Positions 33,165 through 44,165 of a DNA stretch of 64,000 nucleotides are shown here, piece after piece. The DNA is from Alphaproteobacteria bacterium. GTDB taxonomy: Bacteria; Pseudomonadota; Alphaproteobacteria; Micavibrionales; Micavibrionaceae. A program made the position numbers and the translations under genes. The notes under the pieces were generated by a model, which was not told the origin of the DNA, searched no databases, and saw only the letters and a program-made list of their open reading frames with translations. The DNA lies in contig JAUHWR010000001.1 of NCBI GenBank assembly GCA_030427385.1, forward strand, positions 1,608,042 through 1,672,041, in the 5' to 3' direction. How positions within the stretch are numbered: position 1 is the stretch's first letter; each line of letters begins with the position of its first letter.

Positions 33165-35944
33165 GATTTCCCCCAGCCGGCTTCTGCAATCAGAGGGACA
33201 TCAAACGGGGAGACAGATTCCATCATTGTTTTAATTTGCGCGGCGCGCTCCTCAACCTCTGATTCCGGTACTTCAAAGATCAGTTCATCGTGAACCTGTA
33301 ATAACATTTTTGCCTGTCCTATTTCGCCGCGGGATTGCGCGCGCCAGAGTTTAATCATCGCCAATTTGATAATATCCGCCGCTGTCCCCTGAAGTGGTGC
33401 ATTAACGGCGGCGCGCTCTGCCCCTTGCCTCATCATCGGGTTTTTCTCGTTAATATTCGGCGTGAAGCACTTGCGCCCGAAATGGGTTTTTACATAGCCG
33501 AATTTTCGTGCCTCTTCCTTTTTGGCTTCCATAAAGTTTTGCAATTCCGGAAAACGCGCCAGATAGGCACGGATGAATTCATTCGCTTCACCTGCCTCAA
33601 TGCCGAGCTGTTTGGCAAGCCCCCATCCCGAGATACCATAAATAATACCAAAATTAATCGCCTTGGCACGGCGGCGAATTTCAGAGGTCATCTCCGCCAT
33701 TGGCACGCCAAACACTTGTGATGCGGTCATGGCATGGATGTCATCACCGTTTTTAAATGCATCTTTCAGCCCCTCTATTCCCGCCAATTCCGCCGCCAAA
33801 CGCAGCTCAATTTGTGAATAATCGACCGATAGCAAGACACATCCTTCCTCGGCGATAAATGCTTCTCTAATTTTACGTCCCAGCTCTGTGCGGATCGGAA
33901 TGTTTTGTAGATTTGGGTCACTGGATGATAAGCGTCCTGTTGATGTTCCTGTCATTGAAAATGACGTATGGACACGCTTACTTTGCGGGTGAATAACCTC
34001 CTGCAAGGCATCGGTGTATGTTGATTTCAATTTCGCTATCTGGCGGTATTCCAAAACCTGTTGCACAATTTCGACCCCCGCATCATTCAGCTTTTCGAGA
34101 GTAGAAACATCGGTTGACCAATCGCCCGTTTTTGTTTTTTTGCCCCCCTGCAAGCCAAGCTCATCAAATAATATCCCACCGAGTTGTTTGGGGGAGGCAA
34201 CATTAAATTCCCGCCCTGCCAATTTGTGAATATTTTCCTCCAAATCAATCAATTGTTTAGCAAAGTCACCCGAGAAGCATTTAAGGGTCACAGGGTTCAC
34301 TTTGATCCCCTCAAATTCTATGCCCGAAATCACAGAAACCAGCGGTCTTTCTATGTCTTCATATACAAACTGCATCTGTTCCTGTATTAGGCGCGGCTTT
34401 AATATGTGATGCAAACGAAGGGTCACATCTGCATCTTCTGCGGCATATGCCAATGCCTGATCCAAGGGGACATAATCAAATGTGACCTGTTTTTTGCCTT
34501 TACCAGCAACATCCTCAAACTTCATCGGAATATGAGTAAGATAACGCTCTGATAAGGCATCCATATTATGCCGATGATTAGAGCCATCCAAAACATAAGA
34601 CATCAGCATTGTGTCATCAATGGGGGTAATATCTACGTCATGATGCTTTAAAACTTGCACGTCATATTTGGCATTATGGGCAATTTTTAAAACTGCACAA
34701 TCTTCGAAAAGCGGCTTTAATAATTCTATGGCGCGCGTTAAATCCATCTGATCCAAATCCGCATCATCGGCATTGTCTAATAAATCTTGCGCGGGCGCTT
34801 TATGTTTAAGAGGAAGATAATAAGCCGTACCCACCTCATAAGACAGCGCAATCCCAACCAAATCGGCATGTCGCGGGGTTAGATGAGTGGTTTCAACATC
34901 AAATACAAATGCCCCTATCTCTTTGGCCGCCAGAATAAACGCCTTTAACTGATCTTCATGACGGATAAGATGATAGCTATTATTCTGGATCGGCGCGCTG
35001 TCATTTTTATGGGGCAGATGGGGAGCGTGGTTGTCCGCCAGATCTTCTCCATGCCCTGCTCCCAAGCCAATCCTCGTCATCAATGTTTTGAAGCCTTGCT
35101 CTTCCAGAAACGCCTTAAGAATGGGCGTTTTCGGGTCATGAACCGCCATATCATCTAATGATAACGGCGCCTCAATATCTTGTGCGAGGGTAACAAGTAA
35201 TTTGGATAACTTCGCATTTTCAATATTATCCTTCAAAACTTGGCGGCGTTTTGGTTGGGGGATATCATCCAGATTGTCTAACAAGTTTTCCAAACTACCA
35301 AATTGTTCCAGTAGCTGCGCGGCAGTTTTGGGACCTATACTGGGAACACCGGGGATATTATCCACCGAATCACCCATTAGAGCCTGTAAATCAATCATTT
35401 TATCCGGCGTGACACCGAATTTAGTCATGACCGCATCTGCATCAATAATTGCCTGCTTCATCGGGTCAAATAATTGTACATTATCATTGATCAACTGCAT
35501 TAAGTCCTTGTCTGAGCCTACAATGGTGACTTTCATACCCCGCTCTTGCGCCTGCTTTGCATAGGTGGCGATCAGATCATCCGCTTCATAGCCTTCCAAT
35601 TCTATTGCCGGTAATCCGAATGCCTCGGCGGCTTTGCGAAATAATGGGAATTGCGGCACTAAATCCTCTGGGGCGGCTTCGCGATTGGCTTTGTAATCTT
35701 CATATAAATCAAATCTGAAATTTTTTTTCGGCGCATCAAAAATAACCGCAATGTTCTCTGCCTTTAAATCATTTAGCAATTTATGTAGCATATTACAAAA
35801 CCCCAGAACCGCACCAACAGGTTGCCCCGCCGGGTTAGTTAAATTCTGAGGAAGTGCATAATACGCACGGAATATATATCCCGACCCATCAATCAAAAAT
35901 AATTCATTGGATTTATCTGTTTTTAAGAGTTTTTCTGCAGCCAT
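33146..35944 (-). CDS. polA: DNA polymerase I
   Basis: 932 aa; 5' nuclease (LFLIDGSGYIFRAYYALP), 3'-5' exo (FVFDVETTHL), pol motifs (LSVDYSQIELRLAAELAG, LLQVHDELIFEVPESE). Confidence 0.98.
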   Translation of the reverse strand: MAAEKLLKTDKSNELFLIDGSGYIFRAYYALPQNLTNPAGQPVGAVLGFCNMLHKLLNDLKAENIAVIFDAPKKNFRFDLYEDYKANREAAPEDLVPQFPLFRKAAEAFGLPAIELEGYEADDLIATYAKQAQERGMKVTIVGSDKDLMQLINDNVQLFDPMKQAIIDADAVMTKFGVTPDKMIDLQALMGDSVDNIPGVPSIGPKTAAQLLEQFGSLENLLDNLDDIPQPKRRQVLKDNIENAKLSKLLVTLAQDIEAPLSLDDMAVHDPKTPILKAFLEEQGFKTLMTRIGLGAGHGEDLADNHAPHLPHKNDSAPIQNNSYHLIRHEDQLKAFILAAKEIGAFVFDVETTHLTPRHADLVGIALSYEVGTAYYLPLKHKAPAQDLLDNADDADLDQMDLTRAIELLKPLFEDCAVLKIAHNAKYDVQVLKHHDVDITPIDDTMLMSYVLDGSNHRHNMDALSERYLTHIPMKFEDVAGKGKKQVTFDYVPLDQALAYAAEDADVTLRLHHILKPRLIQEQMQFVYEDIERPLVSVISGIEFEGIKVNPVTLKCFSGDFAKQLIDLEENIHKLAGREFNVASPKQLGGILFDELGLQGGKKTKTGDWSTDVSTLEKLNDAGVEIVQQVLEYRQIAKLKSTYTDALQEVIHPQSKRVHTSFSMTGTSTGRLSSSDPNLQNIPIRTELGRKIREAFIAEEGCVLLSVDYSQIELRLAAELAGIEGLKDAFKNGDDIHAMTASQVFGVPMAEMTSEIRRRAKAINFGIIYGISGWGLAKQLGIEAGEANEFIRAYLARFPELQNFMEAKKEEARKFGYVKTHFGRKCFTPNINEKNPMMRQGAERAAVNAPLQGTAADIIKLAMIKLWRAQSRGEIGQAKMLLQVHDELIFEVPESEVEERAAQIKTMMESVSPFDVPLIAEAGWGKSWAEAH

Positions 35945-35962
35945 CCTTTAACAAAGCATACT

Positions 35963-36694
35963 TTAATCAGTGATTAAAGCATATAGTGCCACTGCGGCTG
36001 CGTTTGATACATTGATACTCGGCATCGGCCCTCTCATCTCCAACTTTGCAAGCATATCGCAATGACCCGCCACATTGGGGCGCAATCCGGGCCCCTCCGC
36101 GCCCAAAACAAGAGCAATTTTGTTATGCTCGGACAGCATGGAAATCTCTTTCTCACCACGCTCATCCAAGCCCACAACCATAAAGCCGCTTTCCTGCAAT
36201 TGTTCAATTGTGCGGCTAAGGTTGGTTTCAAAAAGAACGGGAACATGCTCCACGGCGCCACAAGCCGTCTTTGCTAAAACACCGTTTATTTCCGGTGCAT
36301 GCTTGCGCTGTAAAATCATTGCCTCCACCCCAAACGCACAGGCAGATCGCAGAATCGCCCCCACATTATGCGGGTCGGTCACCTGATCCAATATTAAAAT
36401 AATTGAATGATCCTTATTGGCGCTTTTTATGGTGATATCACTTAAAAAAACCTCCGGTAATTCCGCCGTGATAAGTGCCATGCCCTGATGCACGGCGCCG
36501 CCGGTCATTTTATCCATTTCTTTTTTAGATATAATCGTCGGCGCAGGGCGCTTTACACCCTTAACCGCTTGAAAGGACACAAATTCCCGCTGATGCGTAT
36601 CCGTCAGAAAAATAGCCGAAATATCCCTGTCCGGATTATGCCATGCGGCCTTAACCGCATGTGTGCCCCAAATATTCGCTTTATTTTTGCTCAT
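35963..36694 (-). CDS. rlmB: 23S rRNA (guanosine-2'-O-)-methyltransferase RlmB-like (SpoU/TrmH family)
   Basis: ILILDQVTDPHNVGAILRSACAFGVEAMIL ... LVLGAEGPGLRPNV ... INVSNAAAVALYAL. Confidence 0.9.
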   Translation of the reverse strand: MSKNKANIWGTHAVKAAWHNPDRDISAIFLTDTHQREFVSFQAVKGVKRPAPTIISKKEMDKMTGGAVHQGMALITAELPEVFLSDITIKSANKDHSIILILDQVTDPHNVGAILRSACAFGVEAMILQRKHAPEINGVLAKTACGAVEHVPVLFETNLSRTIEQLQESGFMVVGLDERGEKEISMLSEHNKIALVLGAEGPGLRPNVAGHCDMLAKLEMRGPMPSINVSNAAAVALYALITD

Positions 36695-36754
36695 AATTAA
36701 AATCTATCATTGACAGGACTAGAATAAACGCTTTATTTTCATTTTTCTATACGT

Positions 36755-36839
36755 GGAGGGATGGCCGAGTGGTTAAAGGCGGCGGACTGTAAATCCGCTC
36801 TCTCAGAGTACGTAGGTTCGAATCCTACTCCCTCCACCA
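36755..36839 (+). tRNA. tRNA-Tyr (GTA), CCA encoded
   Basis: GGAGGGA...ACTGTAAATCC...GGTTCGAATCC...TCCCTCC-A-CCA with class II variable arm. Confidence 0.97.
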
Positions 36840-36999
36840 TTTTTAGTTTCTTTCGATATTTAGTTTACCATGAAAACCAATTATAATTGGGAAACTTAGA
36901 CACTCATAATATTAAAATCACAAAATAATGCTAAAGGTTATATGATAATGTTGTCATTGAGGTTATGTTGATCTTACACTACAGCAGGAGCTAAATATC

Positions 37000-37506
37000 A
37001 TGACAACAACGCACCCCAGAACATTTTCTCATATTGGAATTTCTGTACCCGATATAGAAAAAGCTGTTAAATTTTACACTGAAGTTCTTGGTTGGTATTT
37101 AATTATGGCACCAACTGAAATAAAAGAAGATAACAGTGCTATTGGTGACATGTGCACTGATGTCTTTGGTGCTGGTTGGGAGAAATTTAGAATTGCTCAT
37201 CTATCAACGGGAGATCGCGTCGGCGTTGAAATATTTGAATTTAAAAATCAAGAGAATCCCGAAGATAACTTTGAGTATTGGAAGACTGGAATCTTTCATT
37301 TTTGTATCCAAGACCCTGACGTTGAAGGTTTAGCTGAAAAAATTGTTGCGGCAGGTGGTAAGAAGCGAATGAAAGAACCTCGTTATTATTACCCCGGGGA
37401 GAAGCCATATCGTATGATTTACATGGAAGATCCTTTTGGTAATATTCTTGAAATCTACAGCCATAGCTATGAGCTAACGTATTCTGCCGGTGCTTATCAA
37501 GATTAA
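37000..37506 (+). CDS. VOC (glyoxalase/bleomycin resistance) family protein
   Basis: FSHIGISVPDIEKAVKFYTEVLGWYLI ... YRMIYMEDPFGNILEIYSHSYE. Confidence 0.9.
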   Translation: MTTTHPRTFSHIGISVPDIEKAVKFYTEVLGWYLIMAPTEIKEDNSAIGDMCTDVFGAGWEKFRIAHLSTGDRVGVEIFEFKNQENPEDNFEYWKTGIFHFCIQDPDVEGLAEKIVAAGGKKRMKEPRYYYPGEKPYRMIYMEDPFGNILEIYSHSYELTYSAGAYQD

Positions 37507-37728
37507 CAACAAAAAACGATAAGTGATGGCTCGAGTATTACTTGAACTTAACTTTCCATTTTTCTAAAACTCTAAATAATTGGTTCGATGTATTGCCTTA
37601 ATATATTAAATTAAATTTATAAAGAAATATGCTATATCTTTTATGAGCTTATCGCTATCAATTTTACAAAAGTTCAGTATGTTGCATAGATCTATGTAAT
37701 TAAAAACCCCCATCTATATGGCATGTTT

Positions 37729-39117
37729 TTATTCATTAGCAGTATGTTCCCAGCCGCCGCCAAGGGCTGTATATAGTGCGATCAGTTTTGTGATTGAGGC
37801 TGTTTCTGAGATGATAAGATCGTCTTCACTGGCGATCAATTGGCGTTCTGCATCCACCACAGCCAGATAATCTTGCTCGCCTGCGCTATATAATTCTTTG
37901 GCCAAGACAGATGATTGTTTCAAGCTTTGAACGCCTTGTGCCAGACGCTTGCGTGTTTCAAGTTCTTCGCCATATCTGATAAGAGCTGTTTCTGCATCAC
38001 GCAGGGCCTCTAAAATGCTTTTCTCATATTCTGCTAAGGCGGCATCGCTTTCTGCTTCCTCCTGCTCTATACGTGCGCGAATGGCGCCGCCTTCGAATAC
38101 GGACCATTGTAGCGCAGAGGCCAGAGACCAAATACCCGTTCCGCCAGAAAACAGATCGCCAAAGAGCCGCGCTTGGGAACCTATATCACCCGTTAAAAAG
38201 AATTTCGGGAAAAGCTCGGCTGTTTCTGTGCCTATATCTGAAATAGAGGCGGCTAATTCACGCTCTGCGGCGCGGATGTCGGGTCGTTTGCGTAGAATAT
38301 CCGAGCGTAATCCCATAGGCACAATATCAGGTGGCGTCGGAAGGGGCTTGATAGCGTTCATTTCGTCTAATAAAAACTCCGGCGGCTGTCCCAATAATAC
38401 GGACAGGCTATAGATAGATGCCTTTAAGTCAGCGTTCAAATTTGGGATGCGGGCACGGGTAAGTTCATATTCGCTTTGCGCACGCGTCAGGTCAAAATGA
38501 CTAGTTTCGCCTATATTTAAACGGTCTTGGATGACATCAAAGGTTTCTTTTAATAATTGCGTATTTTGCTGCGTAATTGTAATGCGTTTTTGCAAGCCTC
38601 GCGCTTCATAATATGTTCTTGCAACCTCAGACAACGTGGATAGCATAACATCTTGATATTCCGCCTCGGATGCCCCTATACGCGCTTCTGCCGCATCATT
38701 GGCATGTCGATTTCCACCGAATATATCAATTTCCCAAGACGCATCAAAACCAGCCTCATAGGTATTAGTAAGTGAAGATGTAGAGCTAGATTTTGAACGT
38801 TCCGCGGCGGCATTACTTCCTATTTCAGGCCAAAAACTTGCCGCGTCTTCGCGCCGCGATGCTCTGGCGCTTCTGACATTGGCCAATGCAATTTTAAGGT
38901 CTTTGTTGTTCTCGGCTGCCTGCGCAATATATTTGTTCAACAGCGGATCATTAAAATTTTCCCACCATTGCACATTAATAGGTTCGGCTTTCGTTTTTTG
39001 GGCATCCGAGGAGAACCATTTATCGGCATAATTAAGTGATGGCGCGTGATAATCAGGGCCGACTGTGCAACCTGCAATATACAAAATAGAACTAGCCAGA
39101 AGTAGTTGCTTTATCAT
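37729..39117 (-). CDS. RND efflux outer membrane lipoprotein (NodT/OprM family)
   Basis: LYIAGCTVGPDYHAPS lipobox and GPDY motif; internal duplication typical of OEP family. Confidence 0.93.
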   Translation of the reverse strand: MIKQLLLASSILYIAGCTVGPDYHAPSLNYADKWFSSDAQKTKAEPINVQWWENFNDPLLNKYIAQAAENNKDLKIALANVRSARASRREDAASFWPEIGSNAAAERSKSSSTSSLTNTYEAGFDASWEIDIFGGNRHANDAAEARIGASEAEYQDVMLSTLSEVARTYYEARGLQKRITITQQNTQLLKETFDVIQDRLNIGETSHFDLTRAQSEYELTRARIPNLNADLKASIYSLSVLLGQPPEFLLDEMNAIKPLPTPPDIVPMGLRSDILRKRPDIRAAERELAASISDIGTETAELFPKFFLTGDIGSQARLFGDLFSGGTGIWSLASALQWSVFEGGAIRARIEQEEAESDAALAEYEKSILEALRDAETALIRYGEELETRKRLAQGVQSLKQSSVLAKELYSAGEQDYLAVVDAERQLIASEDDLIISETASITKLIALYTALGGGWEHTANE

Positions 39118-42100
39118 ATTTCCTGCTCCTGATTTTGAGATTCTAGAGTACGGCGAACATCTCCGGGAGAGCCTGTTTTGCGTGCCAAAATATCATAGGC
39201 AACAGGCACAATAAAGAGTGTAAATATCGTTGCCGCCGCAACACCAAAAAGCATGACAACGCCGATGGCAACGCGTGTTTCCGATCCTGCGCCGCTAGAT
39301 AGTATTAGAGGGATAGATCCCGCAATGGTTGTAATGCCGGTCATAACAATCGGGCGCAAGCGCATTTGCGCCGCTTCCCTTATGGCTTTGGAAAAATTCA
39401 TACCGTCATCACGTAGCTGATTTATAAACTCAACAATCAAAATACCGTTTTTCGCCGCAAGACCGATCAGCATGATCAATCCGATTTGCGTATAAACATT
39501 CAAAGAATTTCCCGTAAGATACAGACCGGCCAATGCCCCTGTAATAGCAAGGGGAACAGTTAAAATGATAACCAGTGGATGTATGTAACTTTCAAATTGC
39601 GCGGCCAAAACCAAAAATACAATAAGAAAGCCCAAGGCGAATATAAATAATAGCGACGAGCCGCTGGATTGGTAATCTAACGATTGTCCCTTATAATCTA
39701 TGACCGCGCTATCGGGTAAATTATCACGCACCAAGCCACGAAGGTGATCCAATGCATCCCCTAACGCATAACCCTCTGCCAATCCGGCCTCAAGCGTGAT
39801 GGCACGGACACGATTATAACGATTTAGAGAACCAGAATCCGCATATTCTTCTATCGTAACCACATTTGACAAAGGAATAAGCTTGCCATTATCTGCTCTG
39901 ACGTAAATATTTTGCATGTTGGTCGGGGTGCGTTGTGTATCGCGCTCGCCTTCAAGGATAACATCATATTCCTCGCCGTCTTCAATATAAGTTGTCACAC
40001 GACGAGAGCCCAACATAGATTCAAGCGTGCTGCCAATTAAATCACCGCTAACGCCCAGATCACCTGCGCGCTCTTTATTAACCTTAATTTTTAACTGCGG
40101 CTTGGTTTCTTTGTAATCACTATCAATATCCGTCAGACCGGGATTATCTTCATTAATTTTCTCAATAATTATATCGCGCCATTGCGCCAATTCTGCGAAA
40201 GTCCCGCCGCCAAGCACAAACTGCACAGGCTTAGATGTTCCGCCGCCAAACCCCTGACGCATGATAGGAAACGCACGTACACCAGGAAGATCAGATACCC
40301 TGCCTGCAATCTCGCTCATAATTTCTGAAGCGGGACGTCGATCATTCCAATCATTTAAAACACTAATAATGATGCCATCGTTAAAACTGGATAGAGTTCC
40401 AAAAGAGCGGGGAGCCCGAACCAAAAGTCGGTTTATTTCATCATTTTCAACATAGGGAGTCAGGCGCTTTTCTATTTCTTCCATATATTCTTTTGTAAAT
40501 TCAAATGATGCCCCTTCCGGTGCATTGACCATCATGAAAAATGCACCGCGATCTTCTTTAGGGGCATATTCAGACGGCAGCATATTGAATAAAAAGTATG
40601 AAGAGCCTGTAATGGCGGCAAAAATAAGTATGACAATTACACGGAATTTCAACGCTTTTTCCAAAACAGCGCCATACCCTGCCGCGAATTTATCAAACGC
40701 ATTATCAATGAAGGTGTGGAACGTATTTTTCTCTGTTTTCTTTAACAATTTAGACGCAATCATTGGACATAGCGTAACAGCGACAAATGTTGAAAAGACA
40801 ACTGCCGCCGCCATCGTGAGGGCAAATTCAGTAAATAAACGCCCCAAATCTCCCTCTAAAAAGGTGATCGGTACAAAGACAGCGACCAAAACAACAGTTG
40901 TTGCAATCACGGCAAAGCTGACCTGACGTGTGCCAAAATATGAAGCAGAAAGAGGTTGCTCGCCCTTTTCAATACGCCTGTAAATATTTTCCAGCACGAC
41001 AATCGCATCATCCACCACCAGACCAATTGCCAAAACCAATGCCAATAATGTTAGAAGATTAATCGAAAAGCCAAAAAAGTTTAGCACAATAAAGGTTGAT
41101 ATAAGTGAAACCGGCACAGTAACCGCGGGTACTATCATCGCGCGCCAGCTCCCTAGAAACACGTATATAACGCTGACCACCAGAAGTATGGCAATAAACA
41201 AAGTTTTATACACTTCCGATATGGCATTACTGATAAATACAGAAGAATCATAGGAGCTGATAATTTCCATGCCTGGGGGAAGATTTGGGCCTAAACGCTT
41301 CGCAAGCTGGATGGCTTCCTTTGCCACTTCAACTGTATTACCTTTTGATTGTTTGATAACGCCGATACCGACCATCGGCACGCCGTTTCCACGGAAAAAT
41401 GTTCTACTTTCTATGGCTGATTTTTCAACGCGTGCAATATCACCAAGGCGTATTAAATAATCATCATTTTTTACAATGACCAGTTTTTGAAAATCTTCCG
41501 GTGTTTTATAAGCGCGCTCTATACGGGCGGTAAATTGAACTTCCTGAGATTCTATACTGCCGGCTGGCAATTCCACATTTTCAGACCGCAGCGCCGCTTC
41601 AACATCTTGCACCGTTATGCCGCGCGCCGCCATCTTATTACGATCCAGCCACACGCGCATGGAATATTCTAACCCGCCGCCAATACGAACCCGCGCCACC
41701 CCCGGTAAAACCGAGAACCGATCTTGCAAATAACGCTTTGCGTAATCTGTTAACTCCAGCACATCCATCTGGTCGCTAATTAAATTTAACCATAAAATCA
41801 CATCATCACTGGAATCTGCCTTCTCAATTTCCGGCGGATCGGCTTCTTCGGGAAGATTATCAGAGATACCGGATACGCGATCCCGAACATCATTGGCCGC
41901 GGCTTCGATATCGCGGCTGACATCAAATTCAATATTTATGCGTGAGCGACCATCAGATGATGTCGATTCAATAAATTTGATGCCTTCCACGCCAGAGATA
42001 CGATCTTCAATCACTTCGGTAATGCGGGTTTCGACCACATTCGCCGCCGCGCCGGAATAACTGGTATCAACCGATACAATCGGGGGATCAATATCAGGAT

Positions 42101-42209
42101 ATTCCCGCAAGGATAATTTTGTGAATGACACGATGCCAAATGCTATTAGCAACAGCGACAAAACAGACGCGAAAACGGGGCGCGTAACAGAGATATCGGA
42201 TAATAACAT
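39114..42209 (-). CDS. RND efflux transporter permease
   Basis: 1031 aa; SVTRPVFASVLSLLLIAFG, VDDAIVVLENIYRRIEKG, GLAAKNGILIVEFINQLRDDG. Confidence 0.96.
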   Translation of the reverse strand: MLLSDISVTRPVFASVLSLLLIAFGIVSFTKLSLREYPDIDPPIVSVDTSYSGAAANVVETRITEVIEDRISGVEGIKFIESTSSDGRSRINIEFDVSRDIEAAANDVRDRVSGISDNLPEEADPPEIEKADSSDDVILWLNLISDQMDVLELTDYAKRYLQDRFSVLPGVARVRIGGGLEYSMRVWLDRNKMAARGITVQDVEAALRSENVELPAGSIESQEVQFTARIERAYKTPEDFQKLVIVKNDDYLIRLGDIARVEKSAIESRTFFRGNGVPMVGIGVIKQSKGNTVEVAKEAIQLAKRLGPNLPPGMEIISSYDSSVFISNAISEVYKTLFIAILLVVSVIYVFLGSWRAMIVPAVTVPVSLISTFIVLNFFGFSINLLTLLALVLAIGLVVDDAIVVLENIYRRIEKGEQPLSASYFGTRQVSFAVIATTVVLVAVFVPITFLEGDLGRLFTEFALTMAAAVVFSTFVAVTLCPMIASKLLKKTEKNTFHTFIDNAFDKFAAGYGAVLEKALKFRVIVILIFAAITGSSYFLFNMLPSEYAPKEDRGAFFMMVNAPEGASFEFTKEYMEEIEKRLTPYVENDEINRLLVRAPRSFGTLSSFNDGIIISVLNDWNDRRPASEIMSEIAGRVSDLPGVRAFPIMRQGFGGGTSKPVQFVLGGGTFAELAQWRDIIIEKINEDNPGLTDIDSDYKETKPQLKIKVNKERAGDLGVSGDLIGSTLESMLGSRRVTTYIEDGEEYDVILEGERDTQRTPTNMQNIYVRADNGKLIPLSNVVTIEEYADSGSLNRYNRVRAITLEAGLAEGYALGDALDHLRGLVRDNLPDSAVIDYKGQSLDYQSSGSSLLFIFALGFLIVFLVLAAQFESYIHPLVIILTVPLAITGALAGLYLTGNSLNVYTQIGLIMLIGLAAKNGILIVEFINQLRDDGMNFSKAIREAAQMRLRPIVMTGITTIAGSIPLILSSGAGSETRVAIGVVMLFGVAAATIFTLFIVPVAYDILARKTGSPGDVRRTLESQNQEQEI

Positions 42210-42210
42210 T

Positions 42211-43323
42211 TTATGGTGTTCCGTCGCTTAGCTGATTTGATTTTTGATTTTGTTTCAATAACCCGTCAAGCGGCGTGTCATTGTCTTCTTGCGCTAAAAT
42301 TGTTACCTCTGCACCGTCTCTTATTTTCGTGAGGCCATGGCTAACTATTCTATCCCCTTCTTTTACGCCGGAGATAATCTCAATCACGCCGGGTTGCCGA
42401 CTACCCACTTTTACCTCGGTTTGTTTCACTGTGATTTTTTTACCGTCTTCAGATATTAAAAATAAATAATTTAAATCCCCTCTTTTCACGAGCGCCTCTT
42501 CCGGAATAAGGAGAGATTGGCGAACATTTTTTGAAAGTGTGATACCCATTAAAAGACCCGGCTTTAATATGCCATCTTCATTTGGTAAAACGCCGCGAAT
42601 TTTGATCGTGCGAGTGATGGGGTCGATTTGTGTATTAATTGCGCTGATAACCCCATTAAATTCTCTATCCCCGAACGCCTCTATGTGCCCTGTTATTGGC
42701 AGACCTGGTTTCAATGTCGTCAAAAAGACAGACGGCACATCAAAATCCACCTTAATCTGACTAAGATCATCTATTGTTGTAATCATATCGCTCGGTTGAA
42801 CCAAAGTGCCAACGCTGACCTCTCTTAAACCTAAAACACCATCAAAGGGCGCTCTTATTTCATAGCTTTCAAGACTGGCCTTTAAAGCTTCTGTTTCTGC
42901 CTGAGCTTGCCTAAGCTCAGCCAATCGCGCTTGTAATGTCGCTTTCGGCAGGGCGCTATTACCACTTAATCCTTTTGCCCGGTTATAGGAACTTTGCCTT
43001 TCAACGGTTAGCGCCTCTGCGGCGCGTAATTCTGCCTCTTCCTGACTTTTATCAAGGGTAACAAGCAAGTCTCCTTTTTCGACCTCTTGTCCATCTTCAA
43101 AATGAATTGCCGATATTTTTTCAGAACGATCGGCTGTAATCGTTACGCTCTCATTGGATTTCGTTGTCGCCAAGGCTTCAATTTTATCGGCAAATTCGCT
43201 TTTGATAACAGGCGCAACAATAACAGCTGTAGGGCCTTTTGCATCGCCGCCTTTTTGCGCCAGCGCTACGCCGGATACATTAGCTATAAGTAACGCGGCG
43301 CAGATAAGGATAACTTTTTTCAT
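42211..43323 (-). CDS. RND efflux periplasmic adaptor (membrane fusion protein)
   Basis: VEKGDLLVTLDKSQEEAELRAAEA ... YEIRAPFDGVLGLREVSVGTLVQP. Confidence 0.94.
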   Translation of the reverse strand: MKKVILICAALLIANVSGVALAQKGGDAKGPTAVIVAPVIKSEFADKIEALATTKSNESVTITADRSEKISAIHFEDGQEVEKGDLLVTLDKSQEEAELRAAEALTVERQSSYNRAKGLSGNSALPKATLQARLAELRQAQAETEALKASLESYEIRAPFDGVLGLREVSVGTLVQPSDMITTIDDLSQIKVDFDVPSVFLTTLKPGLPITGHIEAFGDREFNGVISAINTQIDPITRTIKIRGVLPNEDGILKPGLLMGITLSKNVRQSLLIPEEALVKRGDLNYLFLISEDGKKITVKQTEVKVGSRQPGVIEIISGVKEGDRIVSHGLTKIRDGAEVTILAQEDNDTPLDGLLKQNQKSNQLSDGTP

Positions 43324-43325
43324 CT

Positions 43326-44060
43326 TTATTTTGCTTCCTCAGATATCGATTTAACCGCACTTAACAGATCACTTATTTCGGCGCGTTCCCTATAATCCGC
43401 GTTAAGATACGCATAAGAAATTGTGCCGTCTGTATCGATAACATAAGACGCCGAGAGAGGAAGCATATTCCGTTCATCATTATTTACTGTGTGAATATCG
43501 AAAGCCTCTTGATAATATTCGGCTATTTTGGGTGGCAACGTATAAAGCACACCATACTCTTCTGCTACTTTACTTCCCTCATCACTTAATACCTGAATTT
43601 TAAGATCACTTTTATCTTCAGAACTCCATGAATTATCAGGCTTGGCGGGGCTGATCGCAATGATAGTTGCATTATATTTGTTAAAGTCCTGCACCTGCTT
43701 TTGCACTTCATATAAATAAATATTGCAGTATGGGCACCACTCACCGCGATACCAAATCAAAACAACAGGACCATTTTCTAATGTTTGATATAAATTCACA
43801 CGCTCCCCCATGGCATTTGAAAGTGTGAAATCAGGCGCTTTATCCTCAACATTCTTGGCGCGATCAAGAACACCGGACTCACGCACTTGTCTTATACCTT
43901 CTTCATAATCATCCTTTTTCTGCTGAGGGGCGCGCTCTGAAAACGCCTCTTTTTGCGCTTTAAGTTTATCATTTACTGTATTTTGAGCTTGCGCAGGCAT
44001 GCTTATAATTCCTCCCATAAGTATTAAAAATAATTTTGATAGTATTCTTATACGCTTCAT
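43326..44060 (-). CDS. Periplasmic peroxiredoxin-like (AhpC/TSA) protein
   Basis: Signal peptide; APDFTLSNAMGERVNLYQTLENGPVVLIWYRGEWCPYCNIYLYEVQ. Confidence 0.88.
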   Translation of the reverse strand: MKRIRILSKLFLILMGGIISMPAQAQNTVNDKLKAQKEAFSERAPQQKKDDYEEGIRQVRESGVLDRAKNVEDKAPDFTLSNAMGERVNLYQTLENGPVVLIWYRGEWCPYCNIYLYEVQKQVQDFNKYNATIIAISPAKPDNSWSSEDKSDLKIQVLSDEGSKVAEEYGVLYTLPPKIAEYYQEAFDIHTVNNDERNMLPLSASYVIDTDGTISYAYLNADYRERAEISDLLSAVKSISEEAK

Positions 44061-44096
44061 ATCCTAATAATCCTTCTCTTTGCATCGCAATAATCA

Positions 44097-44118
44097 ATTT
44101 GTACAATATTGTACAAAT
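44097..44118. promoter_or_regulatory. Perfect 22-bp palindrome, likely TetR-family operator
   Basis: ATTTGTACAAT|ATTGTACAAAT in the divergent intergenic region between the efflux/peroxiredoxin operon and the TetR gene. Confidence 0.8.
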
Positions 44119-44165
44119 ATATGATAGTCTTATATGCATTCGCAACTAAATCAGAAAGAGTTACA

